Of a DNA stretch of 64,000 nucleotides, positions 27,488 to 36,900 are shown one piece after another. Origin of the DNA: an uncultured Clostridia bacterium (GTDB taxonomy: Bacteria > Bacillota > Clostridia > Christensenellales > Borkfalkiaceae); the NCBI GenBank assembly GCA_934247935.1, contig CAKQKE010000011.1, positions 1-64,000 on the forward strand, read 5' to 3'. Every line of letters begins with the position of its first letter. Position 1 is the first letter of the stretch. Made by a program: the position numbers and the translations under genes. Under the pieces are notes generated by a model. It was not told where the DNA came from. It did no database searches and saw only the letters and a program-made list of their open reading frames with translations.

Positions 27488-27500
27488 CGCGTCAAAACCG

Positions 27501-28202
27501 TCAATCTATAAACTTATGCACGATATACTCGCATATTTTAAGTCCCGCAACCGACGGCACGAAAGAAATACTCGCCGGCGGTACTTTTCTCGTGGACAAA
27601 TCGCCCTTGATTGCCCTTGTGGGTTCTTCCTCGGTATAAAGCACGTCTACGTTTGTGATACCGCGCGCTTTAAGTTCTTTTCGCATTACTTTACACAACG
27701 GGCAAACGTTAGTCTTTTTTATGTCGGTAATTTTAAATGCCCCGCCGTATAGTTTGTTTCCCGTACCCATACACGAAATTATAGGTATATTTTTCTCTTT
27801 TGCAAGTGATATAAGCAGCAGTTTAGATGTAACTGTATCGATCGCATCGGCAATGTAATCCACACCCGAAAAATCAAACTCGTCTTTGGTCGTGGCGTCA
27901 AATCGTTTTGTATATATGACTATTTCCACGTCAGGATTTATATCTTTAAACCTTTCTTTTGCAACTTCGGTTTTATATCTGCCGACCGTGGAATTCAACG
28001 CAAAAAGTTGCCTGTTTATATTACTTTTATCGATTTTGTCGCCGTCACACAAAACAAGTTTTCCTATGCCCGCACGGCAAAGCCCTTCCGCAATGAAAGA
28101 CCCCACCCCGCCGAGACCGAAAACAGCCACCGTTTTGCTTTGTAAAATATTAAATTTATCTATTCCTATAAGGTTTATTTCTCTACCGAAAATTTCTTGC
28201 AT
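27501..28202 (-). CDS. tcdA: tRNA threonylcarbamoyladenosine dehydratase (TcdA/CsdL, E1-like)
   Basis: ThiF/MoeB-like enzyme that converts t6A37 to cyclic t6A in tRNA using ATP. The nucleotide-binding motif is VAVFGLGGVGS near residues 25-35, then CDGDKIDKSNINRQ, and CPLCKVMRKELKARG matches the TcdA zinc-like/insert region; PASISFVPSVAG ends the fold. I prefer the ATG at 28202; a TTG at 28247 would add 15 residues without a ribosome site. Adjacent to recF. Confidence 0.87.
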   Translation of the reverse strand: MQEIFGREINLIGIDKFNILQSKTVAVFGLGGVGSFIAEGLCRAGIGKLVLCDGDKIDKSNINRQLFALNSTVGRYKTEVAKERFKDINPDVEIVIYTKRFDATTKDEFDFSGVDYIADAIDTVTSKLLLISLAKEKNIPIISCMGTGNKLYGGAFKITDIKKTNVCPLCKVMRKELKARGITNVDVLYTEEEPTRAIKGDLSTRKVPPASISFVPSVAGLKICEYIVHKFID

Positions 28203-28277
28203 ATAATTTTGATTTTTGCAATGTCGGCGTTTTTGTTCCGCCGCCAAAGACTATGATTTAAAATTCCTTTTTTTTGT

Positions 28278-29372
28278 TTAATTTCTCTTTATGTTGCCGC
28301 TATTTATAATAAAGGATTTATATTCCGTGCCTGAAAAAACTTCTTCATCGATGTGAGTACAAGTAATAATCGTTTGCACTCCGTTTACCTTTTCAAGCAG
28401 TCGTTTCTGGCGGTTTTTGTCAAGTTCACTCATAGCGTCGTCAAGTATCAAGACAGGATACTCGCCTTGAGTCTGTTTAAAAATCTCAAGTTCGGCGAGT
28501 TTTAACGACAATGCGGCTGTGCGCTGTTGCCCTTGCGAGCCGTAATTTTTTACGTCTTCACCGTTGACTTTTATCTTTAAATCGTCCCTGTGCGGACCTA
28601 CCGTGGTATATCCTAAAATTCTGTCTTTTTCGACGTGTACTGATAGTTCTTCAATGAGTTTTTTTTCAATATCCGCCCTTTCTCCGGCGTAATCGTCTTC
28701 TCCCTTTACCGTCAAATTTTCTTTGCCGTCGGTAATAAATTCGTGAGCGGCTGTGGCAAAAGGTTGAAGTTGTTTTATAAACAAATTTCTGCACTCGATT
28801 ATTTCGGCGGCGGCAGAGGCGAGTTGCCTGTCCCACACCTCCAAAGTAGAATAAACAAGGTCGTCGTCCTCTTCCTTTAAAAGGTTGTTGCGCTGATTTA
28901 AAATTTTGCGATAGCGTTGCAACGAGTAAAAATAACTGCGGTTTGTCTGCGATAAAGCGATATCCATAAATCTGCGCCTGTCCTCGGGACTTTCCTGAAT
29001 GAGTTTCAATTCCCCGGGGTTGAAAAACACCGAATTTATATTGCCGAGCAGTTCGCCTATTTTAGCCACGGGCGCACCGTTGATTTTTACCGACTTGCTT
29101 TCGTTTTTGAAAAATTCCATTTTCACGTTGACGTTGCCGTATCTCGAAACCGCCGTCCCCTCTATTTGGGCGTTGTCTTTGCCGTAAGAAATAACCTGTT
29201 TATCTCTCGTCGCACGGGTGGAATACCCCGTACATAAATAAAAAATCGCCTCGGCGCAATTTGTTTTACCTTGCGCGTTGTCTCCGCTGAGTATATTTAT
29301 ACCGTCGGAAAACTCAAACGACTCGTTTTCATAATTTCTGAAGTTGTTTAATTGCAGATTTTTTATATACAT
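28278..29372 (-). CDS. recF: DNA replication/repair protein RecF
   Basis: SMC-like ATPase that loads RecA at gaps. Walker A GDNAQGKTNC (30-39), ABC signature GSQGQQRTAALSLKLAE (near 280-296), Walker B VLILDDAMSELD (near 312-323). Length 364 aa, normal. The start ATG lies only about 7-8 bases after the -10 box and has no Shine-Dalgarno sequence, so the mRNA may be leaderless. It diverges from dnaA, which is unusual: recF normally follows dnaN on the same strand. Confidence 0.93.
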   Translation of the reverse strand: MYIKNLQLNNFRNYENESFEFSDGINILSGDNAQGKTNCAEAIFYLCTGYSTRATRDKQVISYGKDNAQIEGTAVSRYGNVNVKMEFFKNESKSVKINGAPVAKIGELLGNINSVFFNPGELKLIQESPEDRRRFMDIALSQTNRSYFYSLQRYRKILNQRNNLLKEEDDDLVYSTLEVWDRQLASAAAEIIECRNLFIKQLQPFATAAHEFITDGKENLTVKGEDDYAGERADIEKKLIEELSVHVEKDRILGYTTVGPHRDDLKIKVNGEDVKNYGSQGQQRTAALSLKLAELEIFKQTQGEYPVLILDDAMSELDKNRQKRLLEKVNGVQTIITCTHIDEEVFSGTEYKSFIINSGNIKRN

Positions 29373-29379
29373 AATTTCA

Positions 29380-29408
29380 CTATAATTAACTTGATTTTTT
29401 TAGGTCAA
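29380..29408 (-). promoter_or_regulatory. recF promoter, apparently leaderless
   Basis: Minus strand: -35 TTGACC (29403-29408), 17-base spacer, -10 TATAGT (29380-29385). Predicted start of transcription is within 1-2 bases of the recF ATG at 29372. Confidence 0.6.
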
Positions 29409-29639
29409 CCCTTTATAATTATATATAATTATTATTATTTGTCAATTACTTAACAAAAAAAGCGCGTTTAAATTGCAAAAAGCGCATTAAAACGAATCTA
29501 ATATTAAACCCGCTTGAATTAAAAAACAATCGGCAAAGAAACCAAAAAGCCGTAAGCCGGCGTTTTAAACGATATAAACGGGTTTAACACGCATATTTAT
29601 GTCGCAAAAAAGTCATATGGTACGTTATCGGAGGAATTT
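29409..29639. other. Divergent recF/dnaA intergenic region
   Basis: AT-rich 231 bp with an A/T-only stretch near 29415-29440. I see no TTATNCACA DnaA box on either strand and no dnaN. GGAGG precedes dnaA. Could be a dnaA regulatory region; not shown to be an origin. Confidence 0.5.
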
Positions 29640-30980
29640 ATGGAAGTTTATGAGATACTATGGAAAAAAGTTTTGGAAGAACTCGAAAAGACCACTGCGC
29701 CGCTCGCTTACGAAACTTTTATAACAAGGCTTACGCCTGTAGACGTCAACGGAACGAAACTCGTTTTGTCCATACAGACGGAAACTTTAGCCAATACCAT
29801 AGCGTCGAAATTCCTCGATAAAATTAAAGACGCGATATCAAAAGCAAAAATCGGCGTGACCGATATAGAACTGCATATAGGCAATTCGAAAGAAGACTTC
29901 CTTGCGGCAAACGGTTATTCCGCTTGCGACGTCGAGATAGAAAGCATGCCCATAAACCCGAAATACACTTTCGACTCGTTTGTCGTGGGCAACTCAAACA
30001 AGTTTTTATACAATGCGGCAAAATACGTCGCGGGTGCGTCGGGCACGAGCGACACGTATAATCCCCTTTTCATTTACGGAAATTCGGGTCTCGGTAAAAC
30101 GCATATCATGCACGCCATCGCCAACGAACTAATGAAAAACAACCCCGAACTTCACATTTTGTACGCCACTTGCGAAAAATTTACAAACGACCTTATCGCG
30201 ACTATCCGACAAGGGCGAGGCGAAGGACAAAATTTCAGAAACAAGTACAGAAACGTGGACGTGCTTATGATCGACGATATACAATTCCTTGCGAAAAAAC
30301 AATCCACTCAAGAGGAATTTTTCCACACTTTCAACGAGTTGTACGGTCAAAACAAACAAATAATTTTATCAGCCGACTGTCAACCGAGCGAAATAGAACT
30401 TTTGGGCGAAAGACTGCGCACAAGGTTTGAAAGCGGACTTCTGGCACAGGTGCTGCCGCCCGACCTCGAAACAAAAATCGCGATACTGCAAAAAAAGGCG
30501 GAAGAGAAAAAATATATACTCGGTTTTGACGTAGCGCAATACATCGCCGAACACAGCGACAACAACGTGCGTTCGCTTGAAGGGCTTTTGAATAAAGTAA
30601 TTTTCGCGTCCATGCTTAAAGAAGAACCGATAACCGTTGCGCTTGCGCAGGAAGCGATTAAAGAATCCTCCACCACCGAGCAAACCGAAGCCACCACGGT
30701 GGACACGGTGATAAATGCGGTTTGCTCGTTTTATAAAATCAAACCCGCCGACTTGACCGGCAAAAAGAAAAATAAAGAAATCGTCGAGCCGAGACAAATT
30801 TGCATTTACCTTATATGCGAACTCGTTTCAGTACCTTTGATGACTATAGGAAAGGCTCTCGGCGGCAGAGATCACACCACAATTATGCACGCACGCAATA
30901 AAATCGCGGCGGAAATCAAAATCAACCAAAAAGTCTCGACTCAGGTCAACGATTTGAAAAACCTTATACTTAAAAAGTAA
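29640..30980 (+). CDS. dnaA: Chromosomal replication initiator DnaA
   Basis: A 446-aa AAA+ initiator that binds DnaA boxes and opens the origin. Domain I starts LWKKVLEELEK; the AAA+ domain has Walker A GNSGLGKTH (near 147) and Walker B VLMIDDIQFL (near 207-216). Domain IV ends with the DnaA signature MTIGKALGGRDHTTIMHARNK (split here as MTIGKALGG and RDHTTIMHARNK). Ribosome site GGAGGAATTT-ATG. Neighbours are recF (divergent) and mnmG (downstream); dnaN and yaaA are missing from the usual place. Confidence 0.97.
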   Translation: MEVYEILWKKVLEELEKTTAPLAYETFITRLTPVDVNGTKLVLSIQTETLANTIASKFLDKIKDAISKAKIGVTDIELHIGNSKEDFLAANGYSACDVEIESMPINPKYTFDSFVVGNSNKFLYNAAKYVAGASGTSDTYNPLFIYGNSGLGKTHIMHAIANELMKNNPELHILYATCEKFTNDLIATIRQGRGEGQNFRNKYRNVDVLMIDDIQFLAKKQSTQEEFFHTFNELYGQNKQIILSADCQPSEIELLGERLRTRFESGLLAQVLPPDLETKIAILQKKAEEKKYILGFDVAQYIAEHSDNNVRSLEGLLNKVIFASMLKEEPITVALAQEAIKESSTTEQTEATTVDTVINAVCSFYKIKPADLTGKKKNKEIVEPRQICIYLICELVSVPLMTIGKALGGRDHTTIMHARNKIAAEIKINQKVSTQVNDLKNLILKK

Positions 30981-31287
30981 AAATTTTAATCATTTTACTT
31001 TATTTGCTTTTCCTTTCCCTTTTTGCTGTTCTTTACTATTAGTTTCTTTACTATTATAAGACGCAAAAGGGAAAATATTTTTGTGTTTATCTATCGGAAA
31101 ACATGCCGTTAGTAGGGCGAAATATGCCGTTTTTGTCATTTTTGCACAATACGTATACTGCAAATGCGACAACTTGAATTGTTTTTATGAAATATTTTTC
31201 AAGACAGGCAACCATAAATGATTTTTATAAAAACATTGTTGATTTAATAAATTATTTTTGAATTTTACCTGTTCAGGACTAAATTAT
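30981..31287. other. dnaA-mnmG intergenic region
   Basis: A 307-bp AT-rich gap. CCCTTTTTGC near 31020 can pair with GCAAAAGGG near 31063-31071 and is followed by a T-rich stretch, a possible dnaA terminator. Palindrome copy 6 follows. No DnaA-box cluster seen. Confidence 0.4.
31135..31170. repeat. ACGT-centred palindrome, copy 6 (diverged)
   Basis: GTCATTTTTGCACAATACGTATACTGCAAATGCGAC, inverted around ACGT with outer GTC/GAC (written as GTCATTTTTGCACAATAC and GTATACTGCAAATGCGAC halves). Confidence 0.6.
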
Positions 31288-33144
31288 ATGTATATTTTTA
31301 AAGAAGAAAATTTTGACGCCGTAGTTATCGGCGCAGGACACGCAGGTTGCGAAGCGGCTCTTGCTCTTGCAAGGACGGGGCAAAAAACCGCCCTTTTGAC
31401 CGTTGATTTAAACAACGTCGCATATATGGCGTGCAACCCCTCTATCGGCGGCACGGCAAAAGGTCATCTCGTGCGAGAACTCGACGCTCTCGGCGGAGAA
31501 ATGGGCAGAGTCATAGACAAAACCATGCTTCAGATAAAAATGTTAAACCGCGGAAAAGGCGCGGCGGTGCAATCGCTACGCGCGCAAGCAGATAAATACG
31601 TTTATCACACGCAAATGAAAAAAGTGCTTGAAAACACCGATAACCTTACCCTTATTCAGTGCGAGGCGACCGATATCAAGGTTGAAAACGGAAAAATTCA
31701 AGGCGTAATGACCGACGTGGGTGCGTTTTTACCGTGCAAAGCGGTGGTAATCGCCACAGGCGTGTATTTAAACAGTAAAATCATCGCCGGCGAGTGGTCT
31801 AAAAATACAGGTCCGAGCGGTTTTGCCCCCGCAAACGCATTAACTCAAAGCCTTGTTAATCTCGGCTTTAAGGTGAGAAGATTCAAAACCGGCACTCCCG
31901 CCAGAATCGACGCAAGGACGATTGATTTTTCTAAATTCGAAATACAAAACGGCGAAACGGACGTGTACCCCTTCTCGTTTATGAGCGAAAGATTGCCCGA
32001 GAAACAAACGCCGTGTTATTTGGGTTACACCAATAAAAAAACTCACGAAATCATACTCAACAATCTCGACAGAAGCCCCCTTTACAACGGCACGATTTTA
32101 TCCGTCGGTCCGAGATATTGTCCGTCGATAGAGACGAAAGTCGTGCGTTTTAAAGATAAAGAAAGGCACCAGATTTTCCTCGAACCCGAGGGCGCGGACA
32201 CCAACGAAATTTACGTTCAAGGCATGTCTACTTCCCTTCCGCACGACGTGCAAAGGGATATGTACCGCTCTGTCGAAGGTTTTGAAAACTGCCGAATTAT
32301 GAGGTATGCTTACGCAATCGAGTACGACTGCATAGACAGCCTCGACTTACTTCCCACCCTTCAATATAAAAAGATCGATGGACTATACACCGCCGGTCAG
32401 ATAAACGGCACAAGCGGATATGAAGAAGCGGGCGTGCAAGGACTTATCGCGGGACTGAACGCGTCGCTTGCTCTTCAAGGCAAAAAACAAGTCGTGCTGC
32501 GCCGAGACCAAGCCTACACCGGCGTACTTATCGACGACCTTGTGACAAAAGGGACCGAAGAGCCTTACAGGATAATGACATCAAGGGCTGAATACCGCAT
32601 TGTTTTAAGGCAAGACAACGCCGATTTAAGGCTTACCCCCATCGGCAGAGAGGCGGGACTTGTGACCGACGAAAGGTGGAATATTTATTTAAAACGTAAA
32701 GAAATTTACGAAAAAGCCAAAGAAGAAAGTGCGAAAAAACACTCCCCGAAAGAGTGCGAGGAATTTATCGTCGCACACGGAGGCGACAAACTTACGGGCG
32801 GCATTTCCTTTGACGATATGATTAAAAGAAATATTCCATTAAAGGAAATCAAGCAATATTTCAACGCTTTTGAAGGCGTACCCAACGATATTCTGGACAC
32901 AGTCGAAATCGACGCCAGATACGAGGGATACATAAAACTCGAGTACGAGCAAATCGAAAAAAGCGCGAAACTCGAAAGCAAACTTTTGCCCGCCGATTTA
33001 GACTATACTCAAATCAAAGGGCTAAGGACGGAAGCGCAACAAAAGTTAAACGATATACGCCCTTTAAACCTCGGTCAGGCAGGCAGGATTTCGGGAGTAA
33101 ACCCCGCAGATATTGCCGTGCTTATGGTATACTTGAAAAAATAA
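31288..33144 (+). CDS. mnmG: tRNA uridine-5-carboxymethylaminomethyl synthesis enzyme MnmG (GidA)
   Basis: FAD enzyme that with MnmE modifies U34 of tRNAs. FAD motif VIGAGHAGCEAALALARTG near residue 10-28; GidA signatures CNPSIGGTAKGHLVRELDALGG and YEEAGVQGLIAG are intact. I use the ATG at 31288 with AGGA nine bases upstream; a TTG 10 codons earlier extends the frame. Length about 618 aa, normal. The usual partner mnmE is not in the window. Confidence 0.95.
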   Translation: MYIFKEENFDAVVIGAGHAGCEAALALARTGQKTALLTVDLNNVAYMACNPSIGGTAKGHLVRELDALGGEMGRVIDKTMLQIKMLNRGKGAAVQSLRAQADKYVYHTQMKKVLENTDNLTLIQCEATDIKVENGKIQGVMTDVGAFLPCKAVVIATGVYLNSKIIAGEWSKNTGPSGFAPANALTQSLVNLGFKVRRFKTGTPARIDARTIDFSKFEIQNGETDVYPFSFMSERLPEKQTPCYLGYTNKKTHEIILNNLDRSPLYNGTILSVGPRYCPSIETKVVRFKDKERHQIFLEPEGADTNEIYVQGMSTSLPHDVQRDMYRSVEGFENCRIMRYAYAIEYDCIDSLDLLPTLQYKKIDGLYTAGQINGTSGYEEAGVQGLIAGLNASLALQGKKQVVLRRDQAYTGVLIDDLVTKGTEEPYRIMTSRAEYRIVLRQDNADLRLTPIGREAGLVTDERWNIYLKRKEIYEKAKEESAKKHSPKECEEFIVAHGGDKLTGGISFDDMIKRNIPLKEIKQYFNAFEGVPNDILDTVEIDARYEGYIKLEYEQIEKSAKLESKLLPADLDYTQIKGLRTEAQQKLNDIRPLNLGQAGRISGVNPADIAVLMVYLKK

Positions 33145-33156
33145 AAGAGGTAAAAT

Positions 33157-33831
33157 ATGCTTATCGATGCACACGCTCATACAAGCGCAATCAGTTGGTG
33201 CAGCCGCAGAACCGCGGAAGAAATCATTGCTCAATGTCTATATGACAAAACCGACGGCATTGTTCTTACAAACCACTGCAAAAAGGAATACACCGACAAC
33301 ATTGCGTACAACGTATGGTGTAAACAATACAACGACGAGTTTTTTCACGCCAAATCCGTTGGCGACAAAAACGGCGTAAAAGTCTTTTTCGGTATAGAAG
33401 TAACGTCTGCCGAAAGGAAAAACATCGATTATTTAATTTACGGAATAACGCCCGAAAAATTGCTTTTATCGCCACCGCTTTTCGACTTGACCCAACGCCA
33501 ACTTTTCGAGTATTGCAAAGATAACGGATTTTTGCTTTATCAGGCGCACCCGTACAGAAACGGAGCGACTCCGCAAAACCCGGAATATTTACACGGTGTG
33601 GAAATAAACTGCCACCCGCTTTATAAAACTTCCGAAGAAAAAAAAGTGCGAGAATTTGCCGAAAAAAACAATTTGCGGCTCTCGTGCGGGGCGGACTTTC
33701 ACGGCGACACTTATAAGCCGAGATGCGGAATGTATATACCCGATTATATAAACGACGAGGTCGGATTTGCCGAATATTTAAAAACACACACTCCTCGCCT
33801 TTTAATCCACGATATTATAGTTTTAAAATAA
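33157..33831 (+). CDS. PHP-domain metal-dependent phosphoesterase
   Basis: A 224-aa PHP-superfamily protein: motif I DAHAHTS (4-10), motif II with TNHCKK (about 38-43), GIEVT (motif with Glu), QAHPYRNG (near 130), and the C-terminal CGADFHGDTY. Metal ligands look complete. Members hydrolyse phosphate esters including histidinol phosphate or nucleotide 3'-ends; substrate is unknown here. It starts 12 bases after mnmG, so it is cotranscribed with mnmG, and ends at a shared terminator. Confidence 0.8.
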   Translation: MLIDAHAHTSAISWCSRRTAEEIIAQCLYDKTDGIVLTNHCKKEYTDNIAYNVWCKQYNDEFFHAKSVGDKNGVKVFFGIEVTSAERKNIDYLIYGITPEKLLLSPPLFDLTQRQLFEYCKDNGFLLYQAHPYRNGATPQNPEYLHGVEINCHPLYKTSEEKKVREFAEKNNLRLSCGADFHGDTYKPRCGMYIPDYINDEVGFAEYLKTHTPRLLIHDIIVLK

Positions 33832-33848
33832 CAAAATACATTAAAAAA

Positions 33849-33884
33849 GACCGTTTTACACAACACGTGTTATGTAAAACGGTC
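33849..33884 (+). terminator. ACGT-centred palindrome copy 7, acting as terminator
   Basis: GACCGTTTTACACAACAC / GTGTTATGTAAAACGGTC with flanking AAAAAA and TTTTTTTG. 18 bases past the PHP stop; the clearest case in which the dispersed palindrome looks like an intrinsic terminator. Confidence 0.75.
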
Positions 33885-33910
33885 TTTTTTTGTTTATAAC
33901 TTTATTAAAA

Positions 33911-33940
33911 CGGCTATCGGGCAACTTTGCCCGATAGCCG
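33911..33940 (-). terminator. Terminator of the giant GH28-like gene
   Basis: Perfect stem CGGCTATCGGGCAA / TTGCCCGATAGCCG with a 2-base loop; on the minus strand it is followed by TTTTAAT. Confidence 0.8.
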
Positions 33941-33965
33941 CAATTAAATTAATTGTTTTTGTAAA

Positions 33966-36900
33966 TTATTCGTTTACTCTTCTTTTCTTGCCGACTAAAT
34001 AAACCGCAACCATGCCGAGCATGAAAAACATTACGCTTGAAGTCTCTATGCCGCCCTTGCAGCCTTTTTTATTGCCTTTGTTGCCGCTGTCTGTAGTTGT
34101 TCCGCTGTCGCTTGTATTCCCGCTGTCTGTTGACGAATCGGTGTCGGGGTCTGTCGGTTTTTCTTCGAGAGCCTTATATGCCTCGTCGAGTGCCTTGTAC
34201 GCCTCGTCTATCGCACCTTGCGTTGCGTTTTCGTCAAGGTCTTCGACAACTTTAAGTGCGTTCTTTAACGCCGCATAAGAGTCAGCCGTATACTTGCTTT
34301 GGTCTACGCCTTTTGCCGTTGCGATTAATGCGTTGAGTTGAGTTTTATCGCCGGCAGGCAATCTTTCAAGACTCATAAGTGCGTTGTATAAAGTTTCATA
34401 CGCTTTATCAATCTTGTATTGAGTGAGACCGACTGTTTTTTCCGCTTCTTCGAGTGCGGTTTTAAGCACGCTGTAAGTTGCTTCGGTGTAGTCGTATTCT
34501 TTATACGTTTTAGCAGTGTTTATAAGAGTGTTGAGTTTACTGCTGTCGCCCGCCGCAAGTTGAGCCTCGCCCGAGATTATCTTCAACGAGTTGATTTCGC
34601 TCGCCTGATATTGACTTCTTATACCTATATTACCCGCCAAATTTTCTGGCACTTCATAGACGAATATAGGTTTAGTTGAGCCGTCTACAAACACCAAAAT
34701 CGTGGAGTTTAACACAACAACCCTTATAGTGCAACTGTTGCCCGACACTTCAATCGGGTTGCCGGTTAACATTCCTTCAAACGCGCCGCTGAATTTATGC
34801 AAATTTATTCTATAACCGCTTCCGTCTTTTTCAAATTGCACGTTGTAAGCATTGATATTGTCGGGTTCGGGCGATACGTTTGTCGCAAAGAGGTACAAAC
34901 CGACGTTCATACGGTCTTTTACGGTTACGTTCATCGTCACTTCAAAAGCGCTAAGAGGTTTGACGTTGTTCCACATATATTTTACTTCGCCCGTGCTTTC
35001 AAATACAAGTTTTCCGCCCTTTACCTCTGCCTTTGCCGCACTCGTCGTATAAGTCGTAAATTCTTTATAATCTTTCTCGAAGTCGTAATTATATTCCGTG
35101 CCTTCTACAACGTAAGGATTGCTGTTTTCGTCATCTGTTACCGAAGCATCATCGATATACACCTTAGTTCCATCTTCGCCGATATGCTCGATACCCAATT
35201 GCACCGTCGAATTCTTTAAAATACCGAACGGGAGCGAATATAAGACAAATTCTTCGCTTGTAGCGTCGATGACTTTTTCCGCAAGCAAGTCACCCGTCAC
35301 CGCGTCTATAACAAACAATTTTGCACTGCCCGACACGAGTTTTACTTTCATGTTGAGATAATAATTACCGAAAAGTTTGTAAATCCCTTGGTAAAGCGAG
35401 CCGTTGCCGTCGATATAACCGGCGTAATCGTCGATTGTCACCGTTTCTTTGGTGTCGACGGTAAGCACTTGTTTAGTGCCGATTTTTTCCACGCCGACAT
35501 TGCCGACACTGCCCCAATAACTGAGACCCGTCACAAATTTAGTTTCGTTGCTAAAACCTCTGCCATTGTGAACTTTTTTATCGAAGTCGCCGTTTTCAAA
35601 GTTTTGCGCACCGATAGTCTTCATATCCGTAACTACGTTTGTAATGTTTACGCCGTAGAAACTGCACGCAGAAACATACTTGTTGTTGATAATAGTTACG
35701 TCGCTTACGGGCGAATAGTCGCCGTCTTCGACAGCGTCGGTACTGCCGTAAGTTCCGTCCCAATAATTGCTCTTGCCGTAGAACGGGTTATCTGCCCATA
35801 CGCCGACTGCCGTACTCGTTCCGCCGAGCACGCAATTCTCAACGTGAATGTTGTATATACGCACCGAATATTGGTCGCTGCAATCGCTTGCCCACGGTAT
35901 AAACGTAATTCCGTGACCGCCGAACAAATTGCTGTTTACCACTTTGAAATCATGCAACGACTTATCTGCTTTTTTGCTCTTTTCACGCCAGATAGACAAA
36001 TCGTCGCGCGGGTCGTTGGTAGTTACCGCCAGAACCAATGCGTCGTCGTTTGAATACAAATTACATCTGTCCACCACAACGTTGTTTACCGCTGTCGAGA
36101 AGTCGAAACCGTCGCCGTTGATACAGTTTACTTCGGCTAAATCCACGTTTCCGAAGTATACGTTTGACGATTCCCTTATATAAGCGTGCCAACAACTGCA
36201 TCTGCGCACGTTTATGTCGGATATTTCAACGTTTTTGCTTCCGTAGATTCCGATAGGCACAAGGTGAATTACGTTTTTACATCCCACCGTGATGTTTGAA
36301 TCCCACGAATACCCGTTGCCGTCGAGCCATTCGGTACCTGTATCGTCCATGCGGATAGTACCTCCGCCGGTTACCCGCACGTTTTCTACGTCTCTGATAT
36401 AAATAAACGGTAAATGCATAAGTGCCGACAAGCCCCAGGCGACGCTTTGTCCCATATTTTCGTGTCCGCGATAAACGGCGTATTCGGTATAATCGCTTTC
36501 TCTGTGCGATTGCCACAAAATCGCACCCGTTTCTATGCGCAACTCGACGTTGTTTTTCAATTTAACGCCCGTCATAATATATCTGCGACCGTAAGTATCG
36601 CTATTTCCGGGGACGATAACGGTGCCGCCGCCCTGAGCCGAAACATAGTCTATCGCATTTTGAATCGCTGCCGTATCGTTTGTAAATCCGTCGCCCTTTG
36701 CTCCGAACTGCTCGTCGGTTACCTTTACTTCAAGCGATTTTAACGTAAAAGCATACGGATTTTCGCTGAAATCACGCCAATTTTCTATCATGAACATTTC
36801 GGACAATTTAGTTCCGCCGATATAATCCTCTCCGTCGGAAACCACGGCTAAAAACTTGCTTGAAAGGTGATTCATATTGCCTTTTGTAAACGGGAAAGTC

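Noticed and set aside
29409..29639. recF-dnaA gap as oriC
   Set aside because: AT-rich, but no DnaA-box cluster on either strand; reported only as an intergenic region.
35388..36053. 221-aa antisense frame inside the GH28-like gene
   Set aside because: Shadow frame; no ribosome site and no recognisable domain.
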